Shown here: positions 13,101 through 25,350 of the stretch, in pieces
How positions within the stretch are numbered: position 1 is the stretch's first letter
Layout of the letters: each line of letters begins with the position of its first letter
From: Acanthornis magna
Lineage: Eukaryota; Chordata; Aves; Passeriformes; Acanthizidae
Direction: 5' to 3'
Assembly (NCBI GenBank): GCA_036785705.1
Contig: JAWUZG010000070.1
Coordinates: forward strand, 1,189,001-1,253,000
Length of the DNA: 64,000 bases
Notes under the pieces: generated by a model
Database searches by the model: none
What the model was told of the DNA's origin: nothing
The model's input: only the letters and a program-made list of their open reading frames with translations
Program-made: the position numbers and the translations under genes

Positions 13101-15063
13101 TAGTCATTTCCTGAAACAGCAAGGATTTGGGATAGGTTCAAAAGAGCCACATGATTAGTCTTGGTTCTCCTACTTGACACACATATTTACTGAAGTCTCT
13201 TAAAGACTGATAAGGAACCAACATTTCCTCTATGGGAACTGAACAATACTAAAGGAAGGAAACATATTTAGGATCCTCTGGATATCCTATATTGGGATGT
13301 TGAGGTGTTGATAACAACTGTCGAACTTGGCAGGCAACTAAATGGTTTCCATGGCAAGTTTCCATTACTGCTGATGTTCCTAAATAGAGGTAATAATGCT
13401 AGAGCACCTCTAGAAAGAATTAGGATGCCATTCCAAAAGTATCTAGCAGGATAATAACCAGGCTTAACAAAAATCCAGGCAGTAAGTGAAATTTATGACA
13501 GACTGTTGACAGATAATTCTATCACTCCCAATTTTTCATTCCCTATGGTCAAAGCGACATTTCCTAATAAAAGAAGTGTGCTAATACCGTCCGTGCTAAA
13601 GAGTCAAACTGCTTTACCTACCTAAACACCATTAACCGATCACCCATTGATTCAAATGTACTGGTTCCACAAAACAGAAAAAAATATTTCATGTTGCTTT
13701 GAGATGGACTAATACAGATGCAAACAAATGGGTGTTAACAGTAGTTTCTAATTCAGCCAGACTCATGGTACAGATCTTAGTTGTACAGAAAGGTAAAAGG
13801 AACATTCAAGTAGTAAATTAAGAATCTTACAATCCTGGGCCTAGACCTTAAACAATTCAGCTCTGGGCAGCCGAGAGAGGAACCAGTTTCACCTGACTTT
13901 ACCTGTAGAAAAGCAACAATGATGTACAAGTCCACATTGCCCAATCCCTACCTTGAAGAAGGAAAAACTCCTATGAATGCTGCAGTCAGTGTCTGGGACA
14001 ATCTTGCGCTGGAACTCAGCGAGCAGCCTGACCTAGGCAGTCTGAAATACCTGCTCTCAAAGCAGCAGACTGCATTTGATTCTTAGTTTAGAAAAGATTA
14101 GATTAGCAAAGCAATCGTGCCATCTGAGTTGGCTGAGTATCAGCTGAATCGTTATGAACCTTGTATCTGGTACGAGACTCCTGGTGTCATCATACTCAGT
14201 TTGATGTGGCAACTCTTTAATGAGCCGAGATGGGGAGCATGGCTATAGTTACAGAAAAGCAGAGGAAATGTATAGCTAACAGGGTATTGTGCTGGATTCC
14301 TGTTTGGGGGGAAAAAATAGATACACAATTTCTCCCTGCAGGACAAAACTTTGCTCACATTTCTAATTTAGAGACACCTCTTTTTCTTTTAACTTCGTTT
14401 GTACGGAATCATAAGGATGATGACAGACTGCAAACCTTCTTAGGGAAATACAGGAATTTTCCTTTGTAATCCCCCAAGCACTGCAAACCTGAATCAAGAC
14501 AGACATTCTAAAGAAACTTGGCCAGTCCCCGCCAGGGTCATATAAAGCCAAGATCTTATGATTAAACACATCAAAGACATTATCAAAGTGCCTGATCTCT
14601 GCCTGCTTTGGAAAGCTACGTAGGCTGAATTAAAAGTATCCAGAAAAAGAAAAAGGGAAAGAAACCTCAAAGATCACATGCTGCTCACTCCTGCCTCCTC
14701 TGAGGCCTGACCTTATGCCGAAGGGCAGCTTGGAGACGGAACGTGCCGGGAGAGCTGTTTCAGTTTGCTTATTTGTGTCACAGGGGCTTCCATACCTTTG
14801 CTAGCAGCTTCAGGGCACTTACCTGAAGGGAGACCCTCTAATGCCCAGTGAAACCACCCTCGGCAATGGAAGCAGGCCCATCCTCCCCCACAGCCCAGGG
14901 AAGCCTGCTGTCCCTCACCCTCGCTGCGTGTTTCTCATCACAAACACTGCAGATTATTAGTTCATTCAACCAAAAACTGCTTGCTAGGAGGAAAAAACCT
15001 GTCTGCATGCTCAAAGAAGTAGGTTGCTTTCATGTTTTAGCTCGAAGGAAGTTTTATTTCAGA

Positions 15064-15126
15064 GGGTTTGGAACTAGATGATCTTTAAGGTCCCTTCCAA
15101 CCCAAACCATTTTGTGATTCTATGAA
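15064..15126 (+). mobile_element. CR1 LINE extreme 3' end
   Basis: Short sense-orientation CR1 tail: GGAACTAGATGATCTTTAAG followed by GTCCCTTCCAACCCAAACCA and the terminal TGATTCTATGA word. Only the last 60 bp or so remain. Confidence 0.93.
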
Positions 15127-16299
15127 GAACGGGTCCAGCTGCGCTGTCAGTGAAGTACAAGATAAAACCAGTCAGAAAAATGCAGCCAAAAAAGGGTCCT
15201 ACTGGAAAACCAAGACAGCATCAAAAGTGCTTTCTACAACAATGCAGAACTCCTTGTGAACTGCTGCTGGGAGTGCCTTGGGTCTCCTCTTCCCCAAGAA
15301 CACTGGAACTCAGCTCACCTACCCTTCTATGCTGCACTGCCATAGAGCTCAGGCATGCACAAAGCATCAGATCAAAGTGAGACCAATTTTATCATAGATC
15401 GGTTGTAGAGAACATAAGATTTGGATATAACTGCCATTGAAGGCTTACTGATCTTCCTGTTCTGCCAGAAGCTTTGACACAATATACTTCCATTACCAAT
15501 TTTGAATGAAATAACCACTTAATGAATTCGTCCAACAGAATTAAAAACAAAGGAAAGAAAGAGAGAGGAGACACTTCTTTGCCATAGGCACTATACAGGT
15601 ACTCACATCTCAATGATTCTCCTCTGGTTTGCAGCACAAATGCTGACATCACTGCCATAAGCGTGACCCCCTTGCCTGTGCCTGGTCCCACTCACTGTAA
15701 CCCTCATCTGCATTAGGATCTGTGCAGCTCTGTCTCGACCGCACACACAGAAAACAACATCATGTACTGGGCAGACAGCAGCTCAAAAGTAAGCTACTGA
15801 GTTCAACTTTTTCAAGAATGATCAATACAGGATCATTCCTAGCAGTTGTGCAAACCAGGATAACTGGATAACATCCATTCACTGCAGGGTTTGTTTTACC
15901 CACTGGGTTCTGTCTCCACATACCTAAACCTTCTGGTAGCTGACAATACTTTGAAGCCACTGCACAGCTTAGCGACAGCTGCTTTTTAATCACAGTCGGG
16001 GCAGCAAAGCAAAGCTTCAGCATGGACATGGTTAGCAGATCCCTCAGTATTGCAAGCTATCTAGTAAGGCTCTGAGCAAAGAAATCCTTTGCAAATCCAA
16101 CATGCACAACCTTCATCTGAATTTTTCCCTGTGACTCCTGTTTTCTTCAGCCAGAACTTACCAGGGCTTCGGGCTCTTTACTTTCTTCACTGTTGTATCC
16201 ATAATAATCAGGAGTTTTATCCAAATCCTGTATGTTCCCTTGTGTCCTTAAGCCCTTCTCTGAATGACAAGCCTGGCAAATCGGTGCATTGCCCATATC

Positions 16300-16640
16300 A
16301 GTTCTTCTGCTCCCCCTGAGCAGGGGGACGGCCCTCGCAGTGCCGCGGGTGCCCAGCGCTCCCGAAGGACAGGAGGAGGGTCCCGCCTGCGCTCCGCTGC
16401 CCGGCCCCTGCTCCCGGGCTGCCTTCCCCGAGCCGCGTCCCGGAGAACCCGAAACCCCAGCAACTGCGGGCAGCAATCAGTGACCATTTCCAATTCAGGC
16501 GCTGCCCGGCTATTTTTACACCTACCAGGCCAGCTATGCATGTCAATGGCGTGGGGTGGGCCGGGGGACGGCTGCAGCACGGAGCCAGGCGGCCCCGCTC
16601 GCAAAGCTCCAGTCCCGCTGGGTGGAACGCCCTACACACG
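16300..16640. promoter_or_regulatory. CpG-dense patch inside the ANK2 intron; candidate internal promoter
   Basis: Sharp rise in C+G and CpG density against the AT-rich intron, densest at 16328-16445 (many CG dinucleotides in about 120 bp). The patch is not a CR1 or tandem repeat that I recognise. A MEF2-like A/T element lies inside it. On the minus strand a GT dinucleotide in good donor context, CCTG/GTAGGT at about 16526/16525, could end a non-coding first exon. The only nearby ATG upstream of it (16541) would give phase 1, which does not fit phase-0 exon 2. ANK2 is known to use several first exons, so an alternative promoter is plausible but unproven. Confidence 0.45.
16510..16519. promoter_or_regulatory. 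MEF2-like element
   Basis: CTATTTTTAC matches the MEF2 consensus CTAWWWWTAR except at the last base. Its setting inside a CpG-dense patch of a gene active in heart and neurons makes it worth noting. One mismatch and no conservation data keep confidence low. Confidence 0.3.
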
Positions 16641-17100
16641 CGGGTTATTGAGTTACCCACTTGCGTGCCTTGCAATGGTTTGATTTTTTCCCTACCCAGT
16701 TCGGTTTCGCCGTGCTTACATAAAGCACTGAATTTCACAATGTTGCTAATGCCTTCTGAGTTTCTAACTCAAAAATATGATTTATTTGAGTTCATTATTC
16801 AACATTTATTTGATATTTAAAAACCAAGACAAAATGGATGAGCGCAGATTTCAGGACCATTTAATTCCCGTGACTCACATGGTATTTCATGTTCATGTAG
16901 CCAATAACTGTGATGAGCTTGCTTTGGATTGATATGCCCCCTGGGTATGATTTCAGATGAGCTCAAATGTATCCAAAAAGGACAATATCTGATGCTAGAT
17001 CACTTTTGCTCTTGTCTATGTCATGTTTGATCTTGCTTTGGATTTTTATTATCAATTTGGTTTAAGGTTGGTGTTAATTTTTTAGCTAGAATAGTTATGA

Positions 17101-17225
17101 TTTAAAAATTAACCCAAAACAAAAAACAGAAAAACAAAAACAACAACCAAAAAAGCCAAAACAAAATGAACAAACAAGCAAACAAAAAAAAAAAAGTTAA
17201 ATTAAACAAATTTTTAAAAAATCCC
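17101..17225. repeat. A-rich low-complexity tract
   Basis: Roughly 125 nt dominated by AAAAC/AACAAA words, with an A12 run. The overlapping open frames on both strands (Lys/Asn-rich one way, Phe/Leu-rich the other) are composition artefacts. Confidence 0.8.
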
Positions 17226-20200
17226 ACCAAAACTGAGAATAAGAACACTCCCTCTAGGTTGGAGTTACTTATCATGATTGTACCCATTAGGATAAAAATA
17301 ATTTTCAGGACTGCATGGTGGAACCTACCCATTATCCAGAGGAGGCTCAGTGCAGAATTAATAAACACCAAAACCAAACCAAACCACACCACCAAAACCC
17401 AAGCAAAACAAAAAGAAAAGGTAGTTGAGATTTAATTGGCAGTTTCCAAATGCTTCAGGACCAGCTGGCGGTAGCAGAGGCAATGGGGACAGAGTCTGTA
17501 GATACCAAAGTCCTGCAGAATACACCACCACGCACATCCAACCCCAGTGGAGCTGGGCACGTATTTGAAAATTCAAGCCCCAAATTCCTCATAAACAGAA
17601 AGATCCTCAAAGAATTGCAACAACTAGCCAGCATTTTTCTCTTTGGGGTCTCAATCCCTTGCCAGTATGGCAGCACACATCAGCAGGCAGCTGTCCATGG
17701 CAGCCTACTGATTCCCTTTCACAGCAGCACCAGTTATGATCCGAGAGACCGAGCTCCCCCCAGCCCCCCGGTACGGATTAGTGACAGGCATGGTGTTCTC
17801 TTTTGTGTTAATTACCATGAGGGAGATTTAAAGTGGCTCTGTAACTTTTCCCTCCCGTGAATGCTCCAGGATGGATCACTCAGCACCACAGGTGCTGTGA
17901 TGTGCAACAAGCATGGATACATGCTGGATAGACACATGCACAGAATAGTTAAATTAATTGTTGCTTTTGCCTTTTGACATTTTTGCCAGCAATTGGCAAA
18001 TATTTCAGGAATGCTCATGCAAGGCTCACTGGCCCATAATTACGTTGATTTACAGCTCTTCCAAAGCATTACCCCGTGACAGTAGTAAGGTGTGTACACT
18101 CTTCCAGAACTTCTTAGTTTAATTATCAAAATAAAAGGAGGCAAGAAGGAATCTTACCAAATGCTTGACTCGACCAAAGTTCATATAACCAAGGTTCCAA
18201 CAAAAACTGGAACTAAAAATCCCTGGATAGAGCAAGCTATTTAATATGCAATTAACTCGCTGGAAAACACAAGGCACCACTCAAGGGGAAAGGGTGGCCA
18301 GACTCGAGTAACATGCATTCCTGGGAAATGCTGCTTGTGGAAAGCAACAATCTGTGTGGCCATCAGAGGGAGGCCACTGGAGAAGCTTTCTGCCAGAGCC
18401 CTTCAACAATATTACTGTTGTTTGTCCAAACGGCCCCAAGTCTTTAGGGCAAATTACTCAGAAAGCAAACACTTCTGTGTCCTTCCAGGCTTAGGGCATC
18501 GCATTCTAACAAAGTACATGTTTCATGATGGAGCCTTCAAAGCCTTTGTGGAGGAACATTGTGCTGTGTCTCTGCATTCCCATGCACTCTGCTGTCTCGT
18601 TTGGGCTGCAAACCCACCCCAGCAGGCAGCAGTGAAGAAACCAAACCCAGAGACACAATTTGCAGGCACGGAGGTCATGCCGACGCACGCACCTCAGTCC
18701 TCCTCAGCAGCCCGACACACCTTTCACAATGCTAACTCCAAACCTCAATTACTCCCTTACCTAGAACACCTTCAGAAACATTTAAAGTGCCTGTGAGGAG
18801 GAGAGCAGAGTATCTCATGTGTTAAAACACTGATGGTAGGGCAGGGCCCCTTTCATGCCCCCAAATGGCAGAAACATTCTGGTTTCATCCCTGAAGGCTT
18901 CCTAAGCCTGCCACAGTTATGACTATCAGCTTTAGGGCAACACAAACCAACAAAGCCCTCAGCAAACTTCTGGGAGTTGCATCTACCCCAAAGATTCACA
19001 CAGTAAATGGTGTCATGGCTAAATACTCTCAGTTTGTTACAACTGGCCAGCACAAACAGCAGTGTGGTACAAACCCACTGGTTTGCAGTGACCTGCAAAA
19101 TCCCAACCAAGACCTCAAAGACTAACAAGTGAGAAGCAAAGAAATCCAAGCTGGAAGCTGATCATCAGAGGGAGACTTCATTTCATGGGATACCAGTCCA
19201 CAGTCCAGGAATGGCAAAGCTTGAGTCTTTTAAGAAGAAATAGGACTGAGGCCAGTCACACGCACCTAGGCAGGCAGCAACAGAAGCAAAACTGCTCTGC
19301 TGCCATGAAAAATGCTTCTTTATCCCTTTTTTGCCATTACTATTAAAGCTGAGTTTGTCAGTAGATGTTTCAATTAGCGTAACCAAAATAACAATTCAGG
19401 AGCACTATAATAGCATTTAGTGCTGCAGAGAAAGAAAACAAAAGAGATAAAATTAAAAGCGAAAGAGTTCCAAGTATCAAGACAAATAACAATTGTTAGT
19501 AACATAAATCCCCACTTTTATAATTGTTAAATCTTTCCCCAAAGAGCCATTTCCCATGACACTTTTATGGTAAAACATAGTAATTAAAAAAAAAGAGAGA
19601 GAAAAGAGACTGCACTGGGACCTATATACTTCTAGGAGATCTCCCAAACTTTGAAATTATTCCTAAATGTGAAGTCTTTCACTCTAGGGGATTCTTCTAT
19701 GAGAAGGTCAAGTACAACACAGCTCACTTGCTTCTAGCAAATATTTTGGGTCAGATCCTGAGCTCACGTAGATTATAAACTCTGATGAGTCATGACTTTA
19801 TATCATTTATGTTCCCCTTTATGCTTTAATTATAAAGCATTATTAAATGACACTGATGAGATCACTATTTCCCAAAAAATTCTGCCTTTTCTTCTTCTGC
19901 TCACAGAGACCACAATAAGCAATTCCCAAAGCCTAAGCAGCCTTTACAAAGGGGCCATTGTCTGCTCCAGAAGACCTAGAAGAAAATCCTCTTCAACTTA
20001 AATGTTTGGAGTCCAATCAATGGCAAAAATCTATTTTGAACCATTTTGAAGAGGACTTGCTCTGTTTTTGATGGCGAATCATTTGACACATTAAGCCTAA
20101 TGATCGTCTCTGGACAGTCCTTAATCCAAACGGTACCATATATATTTTAGTCACTCTGAAAACAAATAAAGAAATAACATGAAGGTTAATCACTGCAGCT

Positions 20201-21184
20201 ACAGATCCTGCTGGCACAGGTGTGAAAAAACAGTTTCATGGATAGGAAAGTATAAAATATATACAAAAAGGCACCTGAGCCTCCAGCATTCCACAGATAA
20301 AACACATCCTTACTTTGCAGATATGGGAGCTTTTGGATGACAGGTGTGGCACAAGGAAGTAAAAACAACTCCAAATTTCAGAGAGATGCCCTCATAGGCA
20401 AAGCAGTTTATGAATCCCCCATTTTTCTCACAAAAATTGCAGTTGATACTTCTTTTCTCTCTCAGCCTTGGTTCCACCTCATGGGCAATGAAAGGCACAT
20501 GTTAACACAAAGCACTGAGTAACGCAAGGGAAATCTTACAGGAATTGCTGACTAATCACAAAACTAAAAATCTGTGCAAGGAGAAATATTCAATAATACC
20601 CTGAGGGTAAAGGGTTAAGATACAGTTCTAGACCCACCCAAGCCAACACAGCTATAAAGTAAATTATCACTTCTCATGCTCAAAATAGCTATTTTTTTCA
20701 TTGCAACAGAACTAAGGTATTTTTTGAGAACTTCATTTTTATATCCTCCTGTGGCACTAAGCTCTAATTGGTGCCTATTTGTATCAGTCTAAATCTTAAC
20801 CAAATCTCTGGCCCTTTATTAGCTCTGATTTTTCTTCCTTAACGCAGACAGGATACTAATTCTGCCTTAAACCATCTTGTAGGATATTGTGAATCTATCA
20901 CATTCTCATTTTGGAATATCAAGTAAGGTCTCAATTCTCTTCTCCAAGATAATCAGCCAATTTTCCCTTCTGAATACATCAACAGGAGCTCACTGCTGAC
21001 TCTGAAAATGCCAAGTCTCCTAAGCTCTTGTTGCTGAAATACAGAAGTTTCTGAAGTTTTCACTTCTGTTGGATTTCTTATGAATTTGACATAATTTTCA
21101 AAACCAAAAATTGGCTTTTTGATATAAAATCAGTTTGTGGGAAGAATATGTATTTCATATATAACATACAAAAGATAGTATGCC

Positions 21185-21198
21185 ATATATATATATAT
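21185..21198. repeat. (AT)7 microsatellite
   Basis: Seven perfect AT dinucleotides in an AT-rich region. Confidence 0.85.
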
Positions 21199-24100
21199 GT
21201 AGGAATACAATGTATACTATAAAAGTTTGCCATGTTGCATCTTTCGCTTTACTGTAGTTCAACAGAATCAATTAACTCAATGAGGAATGAAACATAACTA
21301 TGTTAAATACATAATTTTTCTTTTGCTAAAGAGCATATTCTCAGGAATCCTCAAATAATTACATACTTTGGTTAATATTGTGCCCCTAATTTCAGCTTTT
21401 CCTCTCCCATTGTACTGATGGTTACTGTAATGACATCATTAATGGCAAATGATACAAAGGGGTTCATCACAGGTTCTTAAGTGAAAACCCAGAGTTGATT
21501 TACTCAGTGTCTATTTTATTTTGCGCCTTGCGCCTGTTATCTCAGGGCCCATTAACTACATCTGTTAGAAACGAGACTTACTATTCATCTGCATAAGAAA
21601 ACACTCATATCTTGAATATTAAGCTATTTGTTTTAGTGAATTGCTCTTTATGGTTCAACTGGAATCATTAAGAGAATATTAGTGCCACTGAAAGGAAAAC
21701 AAACCTAATGCCCACAATTGCCACACCAATATGAGTTAATGCACACTGACTGAGGTACAGGTGCACACACACAGAATATTCCTATATCAATGATTAAAAC
21801 AGCCTGGCTGTGCCAAGTGCACCCACATTCAGTTCAACTGCAACTGTAAAACTGTAATTCTTCTATTCTGAAATATAATAGCTGTGTTTTATGTGCTCAA
21901 CTAATCGCACTGACAGCTACTTGGAAAAGCAAAACAGAATCCAACAGCACTGATTCCGAGTCTCTGCCTTTAAAAAGGCTCTGGTGCGGATGAACACACA
22001 TCCACTTTGGAGCAAGTTCCAAAGGGTTTATCTTCCCAATTTCTGAAGAAAGAGTGAGTCATGAAAGGAAAAATTATGTGCTCTATTCATCAGATGTCAA
22101 CAAACAGTACTTGAAAGCTTGAGTTTATATCACTCCTGTCTAATATTTTGCTTTTTCCCGCACTGACGGAGTTGCAGTAGATGATAAATAAAAGATGACA
22201 ATCTTCCAAAAGCAATTCCCTACGATCAAAAGGGTTCTAACAGAGTACAATCAAGAATTTTTGTTTCTGTAAGCAAGCAATTTGTGCCTTATAGTTACAT
22301 AAATCATCCAAATGAGGGCCAGAATAGCATGAAAAACAAATAAGTCTGCTGAATAACTGACTAAACTTCATTATCACAGTCACACACACAGTTCTAAATA
22401 GACAATTTGAGATCTTGTGATTGAAAACACACCTTCACATCATTCATCAGCTACTTAAGGCTTGGCATCCAGGGAAAAAACGAAATCACCTCCATAAAGT
22501 TAATAGAAACACCAAAGGTCATAGTGAAGAGCACATCATCTGTAACCAAATCTGCATCAAATCCTGAATTATGTACAAATTAGAAATTGTGAGATTATAA
22601 ACAACTGACAAAGAAAGTGTTTGGGCACGGTGGCGTCTCAGGATTGTTAATATCAGCAGTGCTTAAAAATCAAAGAGAGCCAAAGAAAGCACAATGACAA
22701 AACTGAGTAGTTTACTTCCAGAGAAAGCCTAAGAATGCTTTTTCCCTTCAGCTGCCTTTCGTAACTTAGGATACTGTGAGAAACACATTAATGCTGCACA
22801 TCCTGTGGCTGTTAAACATGAGGCAAAATGACCAAGGTTCTAAGAACAACTTCACACTCTTATGAGGAATAAACACATATGAAAGAGATAATCAAATAAA
22901 CAATATTTTTGTAGATAAGGCATTCGAAAATTCAGGGAAGCATGGAACAGGGCAACACCTTTCACATAAACAACCCCCAACCTGTTAAATGCCAGCCCCA
23001 CCAAATTCTGAACTCATAGGGAGGAGGAACTTCACAGGTTCTCTGCAGTTCTCAGGAGCACCCAGCGGATGGGATTCACACAAAAACTGCCCGCACGGAG
23101 CAGCACAACCCCGAATTTAAACTGTACTGCAAATAGGAGTTACCCCTCTTCTCTGTCTGGTATCTCTGAAGACAGTAATAACTAATTGATATAATTGATA
23201 ATACTGACTGATAACTGATGAAAAATAGTCATCTGGCTTGCCTGTAAGCCATAAACTTGGAAAGGAAAACGCAGCATGAACAGATCCACAGAAAAACCTG
23301 GATGCTCTCAAAACCCAATAATGCCATTTTAAGAAAAGCAGAATTACAACAGAACCAAAATTAGGTGCTAGTAAGCTCAATTAATGTCAGTGAAAATAGA
23401 CAAACCAGCAAAAACCCCAAACATATATAAACCCACAGCTTTACTAGCAGCAAGAAACAGAAAAATCTACTAAACAATCTTGCATAAAGCCTGTGGCTTT
23501 CTTTCAAATTTTTGTATGGCAAGAAAAGCGCAGTAGCACTTATTTGAAATTTTACATTACATCATAACTGTAATATTTGATCATTACCAAATAAATTATG
23601 TAAATGAATTCTCCTATATATCCTACAGTGTTCCAAGAACTGAGGAAACCCTCGGCTATGACCACTCCCCCACCCACCCTTAACAAAGTCCCAAGACTCC
23701 AACATGGACAGGGCCCGGGCAGGCAGGAGAATTCAAATCAAGAAAGAGAGAGTTACATCCCTCACAACATCCAGACTCTTCCCGTTGGGAGCACCTTTTC
23801 CCATCTGCATCATTTCTTGCCAGCCCTGTTCTGTCACTGTTACAGCTCATTTATTTGGACTTCATGGCCCAACACCAAAATTTGGCCCCGAGGCAGTGAC
23901 AAGATGGAAAACAGGTTACAACATCCACAAACCACTCCCCTATCTTACACCTTCTCTCAATACTGGATTTCCCTCTTTCCTGTCTGACAGCATCTTCCCA
24001 ACACCAACTGGGACAGAAATATATAAAATTTCAATTATTTGGAATGGAAAATCCATATATTTCCAATTAGGTAATAGGCAGGGTCAGAAATAGATTCCAA

Positions 24101-25154
24101 TTTATCTGGACCTGCCTCCTGTTATCCTTCCTTTCAGAGAGCAGCACTTCCTCCTACAACCAGCCTGACCAGGGAAGTTCCATGGATTTCTTTATTTAAG
24201 TGCTTATCAAAAGAAAAAATATTGCTAAACTGCTCCTTAGCCTGTACTACAGTAAATAAATAACTTTTAAAAATAGAGAAGAGAAACAAAGGCTCCCATC
24301 TCACTGGAAGCATCTCCCTATTTTGTGGAGCACGGCACTAAACTTACTCTTTCCTACAAGACTTGTACCTTCAAGATCTCAATCCAGGTGATCTTTCTGA
24401 AAAAAAGCCAAGTATGTTCTGTATTTGAGATACAGATGCCTATAAAGCAGTCATATGATAACATAATTCAACACTGATAAAGTGAAAGAGGACATGTAAA
24501 TATTTCAGCCTGAGGTCATGAAGGAGATCACTGACAAAGCCCCACATCCCAGGCCTTCATCAGGTTGAATACAATTCCCACTTGAATTTGCAGTTTACTC
24601 AGAATGAGTAAGATAATACAGGGAAAAAAGGAATTTCGTAAGCTAAACAATAGCCAAACCCCCAAGATAAGTAAAAGTGCAGCTCTTATGCAATGATACT
24701 CTAAAACAAAGGAATTTTGTATAATACAACACTTGAAGAGGCTACCATTTCCCAGGCCAAATGAATATTAAGTGAAAGACCTCAGATCCTACGTGCAAGT
24801 TCCCAAAGTCCTGCTGCATTCACAGTGACAAATGAGATTCTTTATTGCTGCAGAGATGACTCATTTATGGGGAGATATCAACACCACAGGGGAAGCAGCT
24901 GTCTGATGAAATGAGTATTTGTCTATTCTTACCCATTCTCTATGAGCCTGCTCCAGCACCCACTGAAGTGAGTCCGATCTTTGCCTTTGGATCACAGTAG
25001 GATCAGTTTATCCCTGGCCAGGAGGTCCTCACTCACTCACTGCTCCAACTCCCTCCAGCACTAAAGGACTGGCAAGGACGAAAATCAAAGGAAATAAACC
25101 CTGTGGCGGCTCTGTCAGCCAGATTCTCTACAACCCACAGCCTCATTGATCAGC

Positions 25155-25350
25155 CACAGAGTCATGGAATGATTTAGGATGGATGAGATCCAACTGTTCC
25201 CCCAGCACTGCCAAGCCACCACTAACCCACGTTCCCAAGTGCCACATCCACACATCTTTCAAATCCCTCCAGGGATGGTGACTCCACCACCACCCTGGGC
25301 AGTCTGTCCCAATGGCTGACAACTCCTACACGGCAAAATTTCGACTCTTT
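25155..25350 (-). mobile_element. CR1 LINE 3' fragment, diverged
   Basis: Antisense CR1 tail: CAGAGTCATGGAATGATTTA corresponds to the reverse of the terminal TGATTCTATGA word. It continues with AAATCCCTCCAGGGATGGTG, ACTCCACCACCACCCTGGGC and AGTCTGTCCCAATG. This pattern fits an older CR1 subfamily (CATCCCTGGAGG type) better than the copy at 7.9 kb. Confidence 0.88.

Noticed and set aside
16539..16541. ATG in the 16.3-16.6 kb CpG patch as an ANK2 coding start
   Set aside because: Reaches either nearby donor in phase 1 or 2, incompatible with phase-0 exon 2.
18335..18796. 153-codon plus-strand ORF
   Set aside because: No recognisable domain, no supporting splice or polyadenylation signals, overlapping open frames on the other strand.
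23604..24093. Two overlapping plus-strand ORFs of 127 and 129 codons
   Set aside because: Two frames open over the same C-rich stretch with no domain; looks like compositional chance.
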